From the NCBI RefSeq assembly GCF_900095725.1, contig NZ_FMMP01000020.1, forward strand, positions 1 to 64,000: a DNA stretch of 64,000 bases. Direction: 5' to 3'. The notes below the pieces were generated by a model that did not search any database, had not been told where the DNA came from, and saw nothing but the letters and a program-made list of their open reading frames with translations. Below, piece after piece: positions 17,417 to 26,627 of this stretch. Position 1 is the first letter of the stretch, and every line of letters begins with the position of its first letter. The DNA is from Cellulosilyticum sp. I15G10I2. Its GTDB lineage: Bacteria > Bacillota > Clostridia > Lachnospirales > Cellulosilyticaceae. The position numbers and the translations under genes were made by a program.

Positions 17417-18259
17417 TTAGAATTCATTGATACGCATAGCAAACTGTTTGGGGGTTTCACCATAGTAATTTTTAAAAAGTTTTATAAAGTAAGAAACATT
17501 TTCAAATCCGAGATCATAGCAGACTTCGGTAACATTTTTATATTTAAGGGCTTCTTTTGAAGTTTTCAACTTAAGAAGATTTTGATATTCTTTGGGGGTC
17601 ATATTCATTCTTTTTTTAAAGCAAGCTATAAGATTTGAAGTAGACATATTAAGATGTTCTGCAATTTCCTTGATCGTTATATTTTGATAAATATTTTCTT
17701 TGAGAAATTTTATAGTATAATTCACAGGATCTAAATGATTACTTGAAGGATTTAATGAGATATAATAATCTTTCATAAGATTATAAATCAGTTCTTGCGA
17801 ACATAGATCTACAAGAAACGTCTTATTAGGATCGTTGCCCATACAATAGTTATTAATTCTTTCAATAGGGGCTTTAATTTTTTCACTAAAGGATTCTTTA
17901 ATAATGGTATTTTTAGGCATCATAAAATCATCCTGAAATTGAAGCTGAATACGACTTTTAGTATCTTCAATAAGTTTGTCACTCATTTCATAAACAATCG
18001 CGATAGTATCTTCTTTAATTTCAAGTTCAACACTGGAGTCCGGCGGCAGAAGAATAAACTCAGATTGGTTATAATCAAACTCTTCACCATTATTAATCTT
18101 AACATGTTTGGTACCGCTTACAATAGTGCATAATCTATTATACTGATAAGATCTATACATTTCCTTATAGTCTTTTGACAGGTCATAGTAGAGTACCTTG
18201 AGATACTCTGTTTCATAGTTATGATGTTTTTCAAAATGCCGATCGAAGTTTTGAATCAT
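17417..18259 (-). CDS. AraC family transcriptional regulator
   Basis: The 280-residue protein has an N-terminal cupin-like sensing half (residues about 30-90, with the GEEFDYNQSEFILLPP stretch). The C-terminal AraC DNA-binding domain (about residues 180-275) has two helix-turn-helix units, the second marked by VCYDLGFENVSYFIKLFKNYYG. The ligand is unknown. GAAAGGAT precedes the ATG. It is divergent from the molybdenum/tungsten cofactor operon, but nothing in the sequence ties it to that operon. Confidence 0.88.
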   Translation of the reverse strand: MIQNFDRHFEKHHNYETEYLKVLYYDLSKDYKEMYRSYQYNRLCTIVSGTKHVKINNGEEFDYNQSEFILLPPDSSVELEIKEDTIAIVYEMSDKLIEDTKSRIQLQFQDDFMMPKNTIIKESFSEKIKAPIERINNYCMGNDPNKTFLVDLCSQELIYNLMKDYYISLNPSSNHLDPVNYTIKFLKENIYQNITIKEIAEHLNMSTSNLIACFKKRMNMTPKEYQNLLKLKTSKEALKYKNVTEVCYDLGFENVSYFIKLFKNYYGETPKQFAMRINEF

Positions 18260-18440
18260 AATGAAACATCCTTTCTTTAAAAGGCTAATTTGGTGATATA
18301 GTAATTATATACTATCATAGGATTTGTACTATATCAACGTTGTAGCGTTTTTAACAAACAATATATTATATTTAGGCGTATTATTTTAAATTTTGAGTTA
18401 GTTTTAAGTCTTAGAATTTAGTATAATTAAATTAATGTTA

Positions 18441-18526
18441 TCCGAACTTATTTATCTAAGGAAAAGTCTATGATGGTAAGTCAGGGTTCCGCGGGAAACT
18501 GCGCAGCCTCCCTTGTTGGAAAGGAT
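18441..18526 (+). promoter_or_regulatory. Moco/Tuco-type riboswitch upstream of mogA
   Basis: The leader contains TCCGAACTTA and then, 45 bp on, GGGAAACTGCGCAGCCTCCC and TTGGAAAGGAT. The same blocks, with differing linkers, recur at 26504-26592 before the aldehyde oxidoreductase gene. This pattern matches the Moco RNA motif, which responds to molybdenum or tungsten cofactor. A TATAAT at 18422 could be its -10 element. Genes downstream make and use this cofactor. Confidence 0.8.
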
Positions 18527-18568
18527 AAAGACGCATTATTCGTTCTGTCCTTTGTGGCAGATTTTTTT
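18520..18568 (+). terminator. Attenuator hairpin of the mogA leader
   Basis: An imperfect hairpin, AAAGGATAAAGACG with CGTTCTGTCCTTT, is followed by GTGGCAGA and a run of seven T. Its left arm overlaps the 3' strand of the riboswitch, so ligand binding could switch between the aptamer and the terminator. Confidence 0.6.
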
Positions 18569-18645
18569 GTTTAATTATAATATTTTTAAAATCTTAATTA
18601 TTTAAATATGTGAAATCTATATTAAAAATAAAATGGAGGCGTTAT

Positions 18646-19137
18646 ATGTATTCAGTTGGAATTATTACAGCCAGTGATAAAGGTTCAAAAGGAGAGCGAG
18701 AAGATTTAAGCGGCAAGTTAATACAGAAGGTTATGGAGGAGAAAGGGTACCTGGTAGAAAAACTCGTTATACTGCCAGATGATGAAGAGCTGTTAGCGCA
18801 GGAAATGATTGATATGGCAGATAAGCTGCAACTTAATTTAATTTTGACAACTGGGGGGACAGGATTTAGTCAAAGAGATGTTACGCCAGAAGCAACTTTA
18901 AAAGTTATTAGGAGACAAGCGCCGGGGATCTCAGAAGCCATAAGATACAATAGTCTCCAAATTACACCTAAAGCTATGTTATCAAGAGGTGTTTCAGGTA
19001 TTAGAGGCAAAACGCTCATTATTAATTTACCCGGAAGTCCTAAAGCGGTTAAAGAATCTTTAGGTTTTATTGTTGATACTTTGCATCATGGTATACAAAT
19101 ATTGATTGGAGATACGTCTGAGTGTGGTCAAAAATAA
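18646..19137 (+). CDS. mogA: Molybdopterin adenylyltransferase, MogA/MoaB type
   Basis: The 163-residue protein (from the ATG at 18646 with GGAGGC upstream) has the MPT-binding fold motifs VGIITASDKGSKGEREDLSG and LILTTGGTGFSQRDVTPEAT near residue 73. NLPGSPKAVKES lies near the C-terminus. It adenylates molybdopterin before metal insertion by MoeA. An in-frame upstream ATG at 18610 exists, but the ribosome binding site and family alignment favour 18646. It is the first gene of the cofactor operon. Confidence 0.92.
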   Translation: MYSVGIITASDKGSKGEREDLSGKLIQKVMEEKGYLVEKLVILPDDEELLAQEMIDMADKLQLNLILTTGGTGFSQRDVTPEATLKVIRRQAPGISEAIRYNSLQITPKAMLSRGVSGIRGKTLIINLPGSPKAVKESLGFIVDTLHHGIQILIGDTSECGQK

Positions 19138-19184
19138 GTTCTGAAATAAAGATAATAATTAAAAGTAGGAAGGAGGGATGCAGA

Positions 19185-20024
19185 GTGAAAAAGAAAAGAT
19201 TTATATTTTTAATAGGGGTTATTACCATTTTTGCAGTGAGTTTGGGGATTGTGTTAAGACAATTTAGTACAGAGAAAAAGTCTTCGATATTAATAGGTTC
19301 CACAACGAGCCTGCAGGATAGTGGATTATTAGATGAATTATTACCTATATTTTATGAAGAGACAGGGATAGAGGCTAAAGTTATTGCAGTAGGCACAGGT
19401 CAGGCCATAAAGCTTGGACAAGATGGAGAGGTGGATTTACTCTTAGTCCACGATAAGCTGTCAGAAATAACCTTTGTAGAAGAAGGTCATGGTACAAAAA
19501 GATGGGATGTTATGTATAATGAATTTATTTTAGTAGGGCCCGCCGAAGATCCTCTTGGGTTAAAAGAGAAAGGCGTTTTAGAAGCATTTACCCAGATGGC
19601 AGCTGAAGAGGCGCTATTTGTTTCAAGAGGAGACCAATCCGGGACACATAAAAAGGAGCTTAGCATCTGGAAGGAGCTAGGCATGGAACCTACATACAGT
19701 AATTATGTATCAGCAGGAAAAGGCATGGGAGATGTTTTGAAAATGGCGGATGAACTAAGGGGTTATACGCTATCAGACATGGCAACTTATTTAAAGCTTT
19801 CTAAAGATTTGGAACTTGATATTATGGTTGAGAATGATGAATACCTTATGAATATGTATGGTGTAATTGCTATTAATCCTAATAAAAACACTAAAATTAA
19901 CAGCAAAGGGGCTCAAAGCTTTATTAAATGGCTTTTATCACCTGAGATTCAGAAAAAAATTGAGGAGTATGGGGTAGAGACTTATGGAAGATCCCTTTTT
20001 ATCCCCTGTGATGAAAGTTACTGA
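19185..20024 (+). CDS. tupA: Tungstate ABC transporter substrate-binding protein
   Basis: The protein of about 279 residues from the GTG at 19185 (AGGAGGG upstream) has a short hydrophobic signal segment (about residues 5-25, without a clear lipobox). The tungstate-binding signature STTSLQDSGLLDELLPIF and the AVGTGQAIKLGQDGEVDLLLVHD region follow. These fit TupA better than ModA, implying high-affinity tungstate uptake. The stop overlaps the tupB start (TGATG). An upstream in-frame ATG at 19122 lacks a good ribosome binding site and lies inside mogA. Confidence 0.92.
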   Translation: MKKKRFIFLIGVITIFAVSLGIVLRQFSTEKKSSILIGSTTSLQDSGLLDELLPIFYEETGIEAKVIAVGTGQAIKLGQDGEVDLLLVHDKLSEITFVEEGHGTKRWDVMYNEFILVGPAEDPLGLKEKGVLEAFTQMAAEEALFVSRGDQSGTHKKELSIWKELGMEPTYSNYVSAGKGMGDVLKMADELRGYTLSDMATYLKLSKDLELDIMVENDEYLMNMYGVIAINPNKNTKINSKGAQSFIKWLLSPEIQKKIEEYGVETYGRSLFIPCDESY

Positions 20025-20716
20025 TGGGTGAAATTAAAAATGGTTTTATAAGAGCCTTTCAGCTGATTGTTTCATTTGACCCTGAGCTTTATGAAATTAT
20101 TATAAGATCACTATTTGTTTCGCTATCGGCGGTTATTATCTCCGCTTTATTTTGTATTCCGTTTGCTATTTGGCTGGGACTAAAAAGGTTTAAAGGCAAG
20201 CAAATTGTTTCAAGGCTGTTATATGCCTCGATGAGTACGCCTTCTGTGGTCATTGGTCTTATAATATTACTACTCCTTTCTCGCAAGGGGCCTTTAGGCT
20301 TTGCGGGGCTTTTATATACTACGATGGCCATGATTATTGCTCAGACGGTACTTGTTTCACCTCTTGTTTTGGGACTTACCTATCATACGGTTAAGTTAAG
20401 AGGACGTCAAATACAACATGAAGGATTACTCCTTGGCGCTAATTCATTTCAAATTATAGTATTGATTATCCGTGAACTGAAGATGGATTTTTTAGTACAT
20501 TTAATCGCTGGTTTTTCAAGGGCCATTTCAGAAGTTGGTGCCGTGATGATTGTAGGGGGGAATATTAGAGGTGTAACAAGGGTGATGACAACGACAATAG
20601 CCCTAATGAACTCTATGGGAGAATATGATATGGCCATTGCCCTTGGAGTTGTACTTCTTCTTATTTCCTTAATTGTTAACAGTATTGTTTATAAGGAGAC
20701 GGAGCCATGGAAATAG
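20024..20716 (+). CDS. tupB: Tungstate ABC transporter permease
   Basis: The 230-residue membrane protein has about five to six hydrophobic segments. It also carries the ABC permease EAA-like loop near residues 144-165 (HEGLLLGANSFQIIVLIIRE) followed by FSRAISEVGAVMIVGGNI, typical of molybdate/tungstate permeases. It overlaps the tupA stop by one base and the tupC start by ten bases, indicating translational coupling. Confidence 0.93.
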   Translation: MGEIKNGFIRAFQLIVSFDPELYEIIIRSLFVSLSAVIISALFCIPFAIWLGLKRFKGKQIVSRLLYASMSTPSVVIGLIILLLLSRKGPLGFAGLLYTTMAMIIAQTVLVSPLVLGLTYHTVKLRGRQIQHEGLLLGANSFQIIVLIIRELKMDFLVHLIAGFSRAISEVGAVMIVGGNIRGVTRVMTTTIALMNSMGEYDMAIALGVVLLLISLIVNSIVYKETEPWK

Positions 20717-21333
20717 TGATTAAGCATCTTCTAAAAAAATATAATCAAAAGACAGTACTGGATATCCCTCATTTACATGTTAGAAAAGGACAGATTACAG
20801 GTCTTTTAGGAGATAATGGTTGTGGTAAAAGCACACTTCTCAAGATTATTGGCGGGCTTGACTTTGATTATGAGGGAGAAGTGCTCTATGATAGCTTGCA
20901 TTTTAAAAAAGAAAACAGACAGATAATCGGAATGGTAAGCCAAAATCCTTATCTTTTTAAGCGCAGTGTTTATGAAAATATTGAGTATCCTCTTAAAGTG
21001 AGAGGTATTGAAAAAGATAAAAGAAAAGAGATAGTTAATCAATTCTTGCAAAATATGTATATAGAGGGGATTAGCTCTCAAAGAGCAGACACCTTATCAG
21101 GTGGAGAAGCTCAAAAAGTGGCTTTAGCCCGGGTACTTGCAGCAGCGCCTAAAATACTTTTACTAGACGAAACAACTTCCAATATTCATGAGGAAGCTGT
21201 ACTTATTATTGAGAAGGAGCTTAAAGCTTATCATCAATCAACTGGCTGTACAATTATATTTGTTACCCATAATCAGGCCCAGGCTAAGCGTTTTTGCGGT
21301 GCGTGTATTCACCTTGATCTGCCTAGAAAGTAG
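20707..21333 (+). CDS. tupC: Tungstate ABC transporter ATP-binding protein
   Basis: The 208-residue single nucleotide-binding domain has Walker A LLGDNGCGKST, Q-loop MVSQNPYLF, signature LSGGEAQKVALARVLA, Walker B ILLLDETTSN and the switch His in VTHNQAQA. It lacks a C-terminal molybdate-sensing extension. It completes the TupABC importer. Confidence 0.93.
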   Translation: MEIVIKHLLKKYNQKTVLDIPHLHVRKGQITGLLGDNGCGKSTLLKIIGGLDFDYEGEVLYDSLHFKKENRQIIGMVSQNPYLFKRSVYENIEYPLKVRGIEKDKRKEIVNQFLQNMYIEGISSQRADTLSGGEAQKVALARVLAAAPKILLLDETTSNIHEEAVLIIEKELKAYHQSTGCTIIFVTHNQAQAKRFCGACIHLDLPRK

Positions 21334-21370
21334 ACTATGAAAAATTATTAGATGAATATGAGGTGAGGGG

Positions 21371-22612
21371 ATGGAATTTTTTAATGTGTTAACTGCAAAA
21401 GAAGTTCATGACATAATTAAAGAACTGGCAAGAGACTATTTTATACAGTCTGAAACGATAGACTTAATTTCGGCAGCAGGACGCATAGCAAGCGAAGAAA
21501 TTTTGGCACCTGTAAATTTGCCGGAATTTAATCGTTCAACAGTAGATGGTTATGCTGTAATCAGTCAAGAAGTCATGGGAGCATCAGAATCCATGCCAAG
21601 CTTTTTAGACTGTGTGAGTGAAGTTGCTATGGGGGAAACAACTGATTTTGTTCTTCAGAAAGGGCAAGCTGTTTATGTTCCGACCGGAGGCATGGTTCCG
21701 GAGGGGGCAGATGGAGTTGTTATGATCGAATATGTTGAAAAGCTGGATGAAAAAACTATCCTTATTCATAGGCCTATTGCTCCTCTTGGAAACATGACAT
21801 TGATAGGAGATGACCTTAAAGCGGGAGAATTAATTATTTCTAAAGGCAAAAAATTAACCCCTTATGATATTGGTCTTCTTGCTGGACAAGGTATTCATAA
21901 GATTGAGGTTTATCAAAAACTCCGTTTTGCCGTTATATCAACAGGAGATGAAATTATTGATCTAGAGGAGCCCAAAAAGCTTGGACAAATAAGAGACATC
22001 AATGGCTATGCCTTAAGTAGTCTTATTACGCAGCTTGGTGGAGAAGTGATCAATAAGTCAATTGTTAGAGATAACTTTGAAAAATTGAAGGAAACACTTG
22101 GAGAAGTCTTAAATCAGGCAGACATTGTACTTCTTTCAGGGGGAAGTTCTGTAGGGACAAGAGACTATACAAAAGCAATCATTGAATCCTTTGCAGAGGG
22201 AGAAGTTTTGGTTCATGGAATCTCTATAAAGCCAGGCAAGCCTACTATTTTGGGACACATTGGTAAAAAAGTCGTTTTTGGACTTCCGGGACATCCAGCT
22301 TCCGCTCTCATTATTTTTAATCAGTTTGTAAAAGCTTATATGCAGCAATTGCTAAAAAGGCCAGAGACTGATTTTGGCATTATGGCAACTTTAGCAGCCA
22401 ATGTACATGCTTCACCAGGAAAGGAAACCTATCAAATGGTTCAGCTTGTTCAAAGTGATGAAGGCTGGAATGCACATCCTTTTTATGCAAAGTCCGGCAT
22501 GATGAGTCTGCTTGCTAAGGCTTCGGGATATTTGCGTATACCAGGCAGCATAGAAGGGCTCATGAAAGGCGAAAAAGTGAAGGTGTATCTGCTACAGGAG
22601 GTGGAACTGTAA
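21371..22612 (+). CDS. moeA: Molybdopterin molybdenumtransferase, MoeA
   Basis: The 413-residue protein follows MoeA domain order: an N-terminal region with LPEFNRSTVDGYAV, a second domain with VPTGGMVPEGADGVVMIE, the MoCF-binding domain with LSGGSSVGTRDYT and GLPGHPASALI, and a C-terminal beta domain. It inserts molybdenum or tungsten into adenylated molybdopterin. The neighbouring tungstate transporter and tungsten enzyme favour tungsten. The next gene, a second moeA paralogue, starts one base after its stop codon. Confidence 0.93.
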   Translation: MEFFNVLTAKEVHDIIKELARDYFIQSETIDLISAAGRIASEEILAPVNLPEFNRSTVDGYAVISQEVMGASESMPSFLDCVSEVAMGETTDFVLQKGQAVYVPTGGMVPEGADGVVMIEYVEKLDEKTILIHRPIAPLGNMTLIGDDLKAGELIISKGKKLTPYDIGLLAGQGIHKIEVYQKLRFAVISTGDEIIDLEEPKKLGQIRDINGYALSSLITQLGGEVINKSIVRDNFEKLKETLGEVLNQADIVLLSGGSSVGTRDYTKAIIESFAEGEVLVHGISIKPGKPTILGHIGKKVVFGLPGHPASALIIFNQFVKAYMQQLLKRPETDFGIMATLAANVHASPGKETYQMVQLVQSDEGWNAHPFYAKSGMMSLLAKASGYLRIPGSIEGLMKGEKVKVYLLQEVEL

Positions 22613-22613
22613 G

Positions 22614-24515
22614 ATGGAGAAATATAAAGACAATAGAAATATTTACATATCAAATATACCAGTTGAAGAAGCTATTGAACGTTATAAGAATGCTTTAGCA
22701 TCTCATATAAAAACTGAAACACTTCCAGTAGAAGATGCTTTGTTTCGAACAACCTGTGAGGCTGTTTTTGCAAATATTTCATCGCCACATTATCATGGAG
22801 CTGCCATGGATGGGATTGCTGTTACAGCTACAGATACTTATGGTGCATGCGAAAAGGCACCTAAAGTGCTTATTCAGGGAGAACATTTTGAATATGTTAA
22901 TACAGGTAATCCCATACCTGTAAATCGTGATGCAGTTATTATGATTGAGGATTTAACCGAGATGTCCCCAGGGCATGTACAAATAATAGCGCCGGCTTAC
23001 CCATGGCAGCATATCAGGACAGTAGGAGAAGATATTGTTCAAGGAGAAATGATCATTCCTTCATTCCACACGATTAGACCCATGGATATGGGTGCGCTTT
23101 TAAATGGTGGCGTGGAACAGGTTCAGGTATTTGCAAAAACATCTGTCGGCATACTTCCTACCGGAACAGAGATTGTCCAAAATGTAAAGGAACTTAAATA
23201 TGGCAAAATCATCGATTCTAATTCAAAAGTATTTCAGGGGTTGATTTTAGAAGCGGGGGGGATTCCCAAAATATATGCTCCCCTTAGAGACGATAAAGAG
23301 GTTCTAAAAGCAGCGATAAAAAAAGGCATAGCAGAAAATGATATATTAATCATAAATGCGGGATCTTCAGCAGGATCCAAAGACTTTACTGTCGATCTGA
23401 TTCGTGAGCTTGGAGAGGTTATTATACATGGTGTGGCTTTAAAACCAGGAAAACCTACAATATTGGGGATAATTGATGGTAAACCAGTGATTGGTATTCC
23501 AGGCTATCCTGTTTCCGCATACTTTGCTTTTGAGACTTTTGCAAAGCCAATTATAGCATGGTACTTAGGTAAAAAAGATCAGGCTAAGAGTATTAAAGCA
23601 GTTTTATCACAAAGAGTAGTTTCTTCACTCAAACATCAGGAGCTTGTAAGAGTAACCTTAGGAGAAGTAGATAACCGGCTCGTTGCAACGCCTTTAAATC
23701 GAGGGGCAGGAGCTACGATGAGCCTCGTCCGCGCAGATGGTGTTTTAACTATACCTCGTATGTCAGAAGGCATCGAAAGCGGACAGATGGTTGATATCTC
23801 ACTCATTAAACCTATAGAAAAAATCATAAAAAGAGTTGTTTTAATTGGCAGCCATGATTTGATTTTAGATTTGATTGCAGACAGAATGCCCCTGACCTCA
23901 GGGCATGTAGGGAGTTTAGGCGGCATTATGTCTATGAAACGCAGAGAGTGTCATATAGCGCCTATTCATCTATTAGATGAACATACCGGTGAGTACAATA
24001 TTTCTTATGTGAAAAAGTATTTTTCAGCAGGCTCTATGGCAATTATTAAGGGCGTTAAAAGACTCCAAGGACTGATGATTCAAAAAGGAAATCCTAAACA
24101 AATCAAAGGATTTTCAGATTTGATAAGAGACGACATACACTTTGTTAATCGTCAGCGCGGAGCGGGTACAAGACAGCTCTTAGATTATGAACTCAAAAAA
24201 CAACAGTTAGATCCGGGGGATATTATAGGGTATAATAGAGAAATGACGACACATATGACAGTCGCAGTAACGATAGCCTCAGGAACAGCTGATGCAGGAC
24301 TTGGGATCTTTGCAGCAGCGGAGGCCATGAAGCTTGATTTTATACCTGCTTGCTATGAGGCTTATGATTTTTTAGTACCTATAGCCTATTTAGAGGATCA
24401 CCGCGTTCAAAACTTTATAGAGATTTTAAAGTCCAAAACATTTAAAGAAAAGCTGAGTTTAATTGGAGGATATGAGCTTGAAAATCCAGGTGAAGTTTTG
24501 AAAGTAGGTGAATAA
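22614..24515 (+). CDS. MoeA-like protein fused to a periplasmic-binding-like domain
   Basis: The 633-residue protein has an N-terminal MoeA module (residues about 10-410: YHGAAMDGIAV, NAGSSAGSKDFT, GIPGYPVSAYF). A C-terminal domain of about 200 residues of the PBP-like type (PF12727 class) follows, with FVNRQRGAGTRQLLDYEL and GLGIFAAAEAMKLDFIPACYEAYDF. The second domain resembles ModE/LysR-type molybdate or cofactor-binding domains without DNA-binding or signal parts. Such fusions occur in tungsten-using anaerobes and archaea. It may bind oxyanion or cofactor during metal insertion. Two moeA paralogues side by side could separate Mo from W. Confidence 0.88.
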   Translation: MEKYKDNRNIYISNIPVEEAIERYKNALASHIKTETLPVEDALFRTTCEAVFANISSPHYHGAAMDGIAVTATDTYGACEKAPKVLIQGEHFEYVNTGNPIPVNRDAVIMIEDLTEMSPGHVQIIAPAYPWQHIRTVGEDIVQGEMIIPSFHTIRPMDMGALLNGGVEQVQVFAKTSVGILPTGTEIVQNVKELKYGKIIDSNSKVFQGLILEAGGIPKIYAPLRDDKEVLKAAIKKGIAENDILIINAGSSAGSKDFTVDLIRELGEVIIHGVALKPGKPTILGIIDGKPVIGIPGYPVSAYFAFETFAKPIIAWYLGKKDQAKSIKAVLSQRVVSSLKHQELVRVTLGEVDNRLVATPLNRGAGATMSLVRADGVLTIPRMSEGIESGQMVDISLIKPIEKIIKRVVLIGSHDLILDLIADRMPLTSGHVGSLGGIMSMKRRECHIAPIHLLDEHTGEYNISYVKKYFSAGSMAIIKGVKRLQGLMIQKGNPKQIKGFSDLIRDDIHFVNRQRGAGTRQLLDYELKKQQLDPGDIIGYNREMTTHMTVAVTIASGTADAGLGIFAAAEAMKLDFIPACYEAYDFLVPIAYLEDHRVQNFIEILKSKTFKEKLSLIGGYELENPGEVLKVGE

Positions 24516-24516
24516 T

Positions 24517-25473
24517 ATGAAAGATGCATATGGAAGAACAATTAATTACTTACGCTTATCTATTACAGACTTATGCAACCTCAGATGCCAGTATTGTATG
24601 CCGATAGAGGGCATTCAGAAAATAGCCCATGAGGATATCTTAACACTTGAAGAGTTGGATGAAATCGTCTATGCTTTTGCAAAACTTGGGATTACTAAGG
24701 TGCGTATTACAGGTGGAGAACCTCTTGCAAGAAAAGGCATTGTCACACTCATAGAGAAAATAAAGAGACATCAAGGTATCAAAGATTTGGCTTTAACTAC
24801 AAATGGGATACTTCTTGATACTATGGCACAAACTCTTAAAGATGCAGGACTTAACAGAGTTAATATTAGTTTAGACTCTTTAGATGATAAAAAGTATACA
24901 ATGATGACACGAGGCGGAAAACTAAAGGATGTCCTTAAAGGGATAGAAAAGGCAAGAAAAGTAGGTTTAACACCAATAAAGCTTAATGTCGTACTAATCG
25001 GTGGATTTAATGATAATGAGGTTGAAAGATTTGTTAGACTTACACAGGAGGAAGCAATCGACGTACGTTTTATTGAACTGATGCCTATTGGAGAAGTGGC
25101 TAAGTGGTCCAAGCATCATTTTCTTTCAAATGAATATATATTAAAAGTAGTACCAGAACTTGTAAAAAGTAATGCGTTAGAAGAGAATTCACCGGCTTTA
25201 TACTATCAGCTTCCAGGTGCAAAAGGTAGAGTGGGACTTATTAGTCCTATTTCTTGTAAATTCTGCGGAACGTGCAATAGAGTGCGCTTAACATCTGAAG
25301 GAAAGCTCAAGCACTGCCTGCATTCTAATGAAGAGTTTGATCTAAAAGCAGCACTAAGAGAAGAAAGGTCCCTGACAGATTTTATTCAATATGCAATGTT
25401 GCATAAACCTTTTGAACATCTTATTGAAGAGGGCAGTCTGACAGAAAGAAATATGATCCAAGTCGGTGGATAA
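24517..25473 (+). CDS. moaA: GTP 3',8-cyclase, MoaA
   Basis: The 318-residue radical SAM enzyme starts molybdopterin synthesis by rearranging GTP. The N-terminal cluster motif is CNLRCQYC (Cys20, 24, 27), followed by the SAM-binding ITGGEPLARKG. The second cluster uses CKFCGTCNRVRLTSEGKLKHC near the C-terminus. The ATG at 24517 is chosen over a GTG at 24508 because it fits the family N-terminus and the GTAGGTG ribosome binding site. It starts one base after the upstream stop. Confidence 0.95.
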   Translation: MKDAYGRTINYLRLSITDLCNLRCQYCMPIEGIQKIAHEDILTLEELDEIVYAFAKLGITKVRITGGEPLARKGIVTLIEKIKRHQGIKDLALTTNGILLDTMAQTLKDAGLNRVNISLDSLDDKKYTMMTRGGKLKDVLKGIEKARKVGLTPIKLNVVLIGGFNDNEVERFVRLTQEEAIDVRFIELMPIGEVAKWSKHHFLSNEYILKVVPELVKSNALEENSPALYYQLPGAKGRVGLISPISCKFCGTCNRVRLTSEGKLKHCLHSNEEFDLKAALREERSLTDFIQYAMLHKPFEHLIEEGSLTERNMIQVGG

Positions 25474-25490
25474 CTATAGGAGGAGAATAA

Positions 25491-25967
25491 ATGTCATTTA
25501 CACACTTTAATGATTCAGGCAGAGCTTATATGGTAGAGGTAACCGAAAAAGACGATACATCAAGAACTGCAGTTGCCTCAGGTATAATCACTATGAAACC
25601 AGAAACGATACAAGCCATCCAAAATGAACGCATTAAAAAAGGCGATGTTTTATCAGTTGCACAGATTGCAGGCATTATGGGAGCAAAAAAAACAAGTGAG
25701 CTTATCCCAATGTGTCATCAGCTGATGTTAACAGGCGTAGACCTTCGTTTTAAAATAGAAACGCATTGTATTTTGATTGAAGCAGAAGTTAAAACGGTAG
25801 GCAAAACAGGGGTTGAAATGGAAGCTTTAACAGCAGTATCGACTGCTGCATTAACGATTTATGATATGTGTAAGGCCATTGATAAAGAAATGGTTATTGG
25901 TCAAATAACGCTGTTAAAAAAGAGCGGAGGCAAATCAGGGGACTATTTAAAGGAGGGACTAAAATGA
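25491..25967 (+). CDS. moaC: Cyclic pyranopterin monophosphate synthase, MoaC
   Basis: The 158-residue enzyme converts the MoaA product to cyclic pyranopterin monophosphate. It shows [45 protein letters not shown] and the final SGGKSGDY motif, all typical of MoaC. AGGAGGAG precedes the ATG. Its stop overlaps the next start (ATGA). Confidence 0.96.
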   Translation: MSFTHFNDSGRAYMVEVTEKDDTSRTAVASGIITMKPETIQAIQNERIKKGDVLSVAQIAGIMGAKKTSELIPMCHQLMLTGVDLRFKIETHCILIEAEVKTVGKTGVEMEALTAVSTAALTIYDMCKAIDKEMVIGQITLLKKSGGKSGDYLKEGLK

Positions 25968-26410
25968 ACAAGATTATTGGCAAGGTCATTTCAGTTAATA
26001 TAAGTAAAGAAAAGGGTGTTATCAAAGATGCGGTTTCAGAAGGTTATTTCCAAGAGGCCCATGGATTAGTAGGGGATGCGCATGCAGGAAAATGGCATAG
26101 ACAGGTCAGTTTACTAGCCCAAGAAAGTATTGATAAGATGACAAAGGTAGGGATTGAGGGGCTATGCAGTGGAAAATTTGCTGAAAACATTACTACGGAA
26201 GGGATTGAACTCCACACACTTAAGGTAGGTACGTTATTAAAAATAGGCGAAACAATCCAAGAAATATCTCAGATTGGTAAAGAATGTCATACGGGATGTG
26301 CGATCAAAGTACAAGTAGGCCAATGTATTATGCCTAAAGAAGGGGTTTTTACTAAGGTCATTCAAAGCGGTACGATTAGAGCAAATGACAGTATCGAAAT
26401 ACTTGAATAA
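25964..26410 (+). CDS. MOSC domain protein
   Basis: The 148-residue stand-alone MOSC domain has [21 protein letters not shown] near residue 27, [16 protein letters not shown] and a conserved Cys in [12 protein letters not shown], the proposed sulfur carrier site. MOSC proteins are thought to handle sulfur for molybdenum or tungsten cofactors. It is translationally coupled to moaC and ends the first half of the cofactor cluster. Confidence 0.9.
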   Translation: MNKIIGKVISVNISKEKGVIKDAVSEGYFQEAHGLVGDAHAGKWHRQVSLLAQESIDKMTKVGIEGLCSGKFAENITTEGIELHTLKVGTLLKIGETIQEISQIGKECHTGCAIKVQVGQCIMPKEGVFTKVIQSGTIRANDSIEILE

Positions 26411-26503
26411 TTTGGATAAATATGATAAAGTAAAATTAATTATAAGTGTAATTGTAGTAAAATTACACAATTATAGAGCGGACTTTAACCAGTAAGCCAA
26501 CGT

Positions 26504-26592
26504 CCGAGTTAATTGTTCTAAAGTTTAATACCATGAACCATTAACCTATGGGTAGAACAGGAAACTGCACTGCCTCCCGTGTTTGGAAAGGA
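26504..26592 (+). promoter_or_regulatory. Moco/Tuco-type riboswitch upstream of the aldehyde oxidoreductase gene
   Basis: It shares TCCGAGTTAA, AGGAAACTGCACTGCCTCCC and TTTGGAAAGGAT with the leader at 18441. A GGAC/GTCC hairpin (26480-26507) lies at its 5' side. No T-run terminator separates it from the gene. TTTGG within the riboswitch (26582-26586) can pair with CCAAA (26610-26614) at the edge of the AAAGGGGG ribosome binding site, so control may be translational. Confidence 0.8.
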
Positions 26593-26627
26593 TTTGGAAA
26601 TCATTTAAACCAAAAGGGGGTCGTTTT

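Noticed and set aside
17330-17560. Small plus-strand frames over the DUF2721 and AraC genes (also 17939-18133)
   Set aside because: They are antisense shadows of well supported genes and lack ribosome binding sites.
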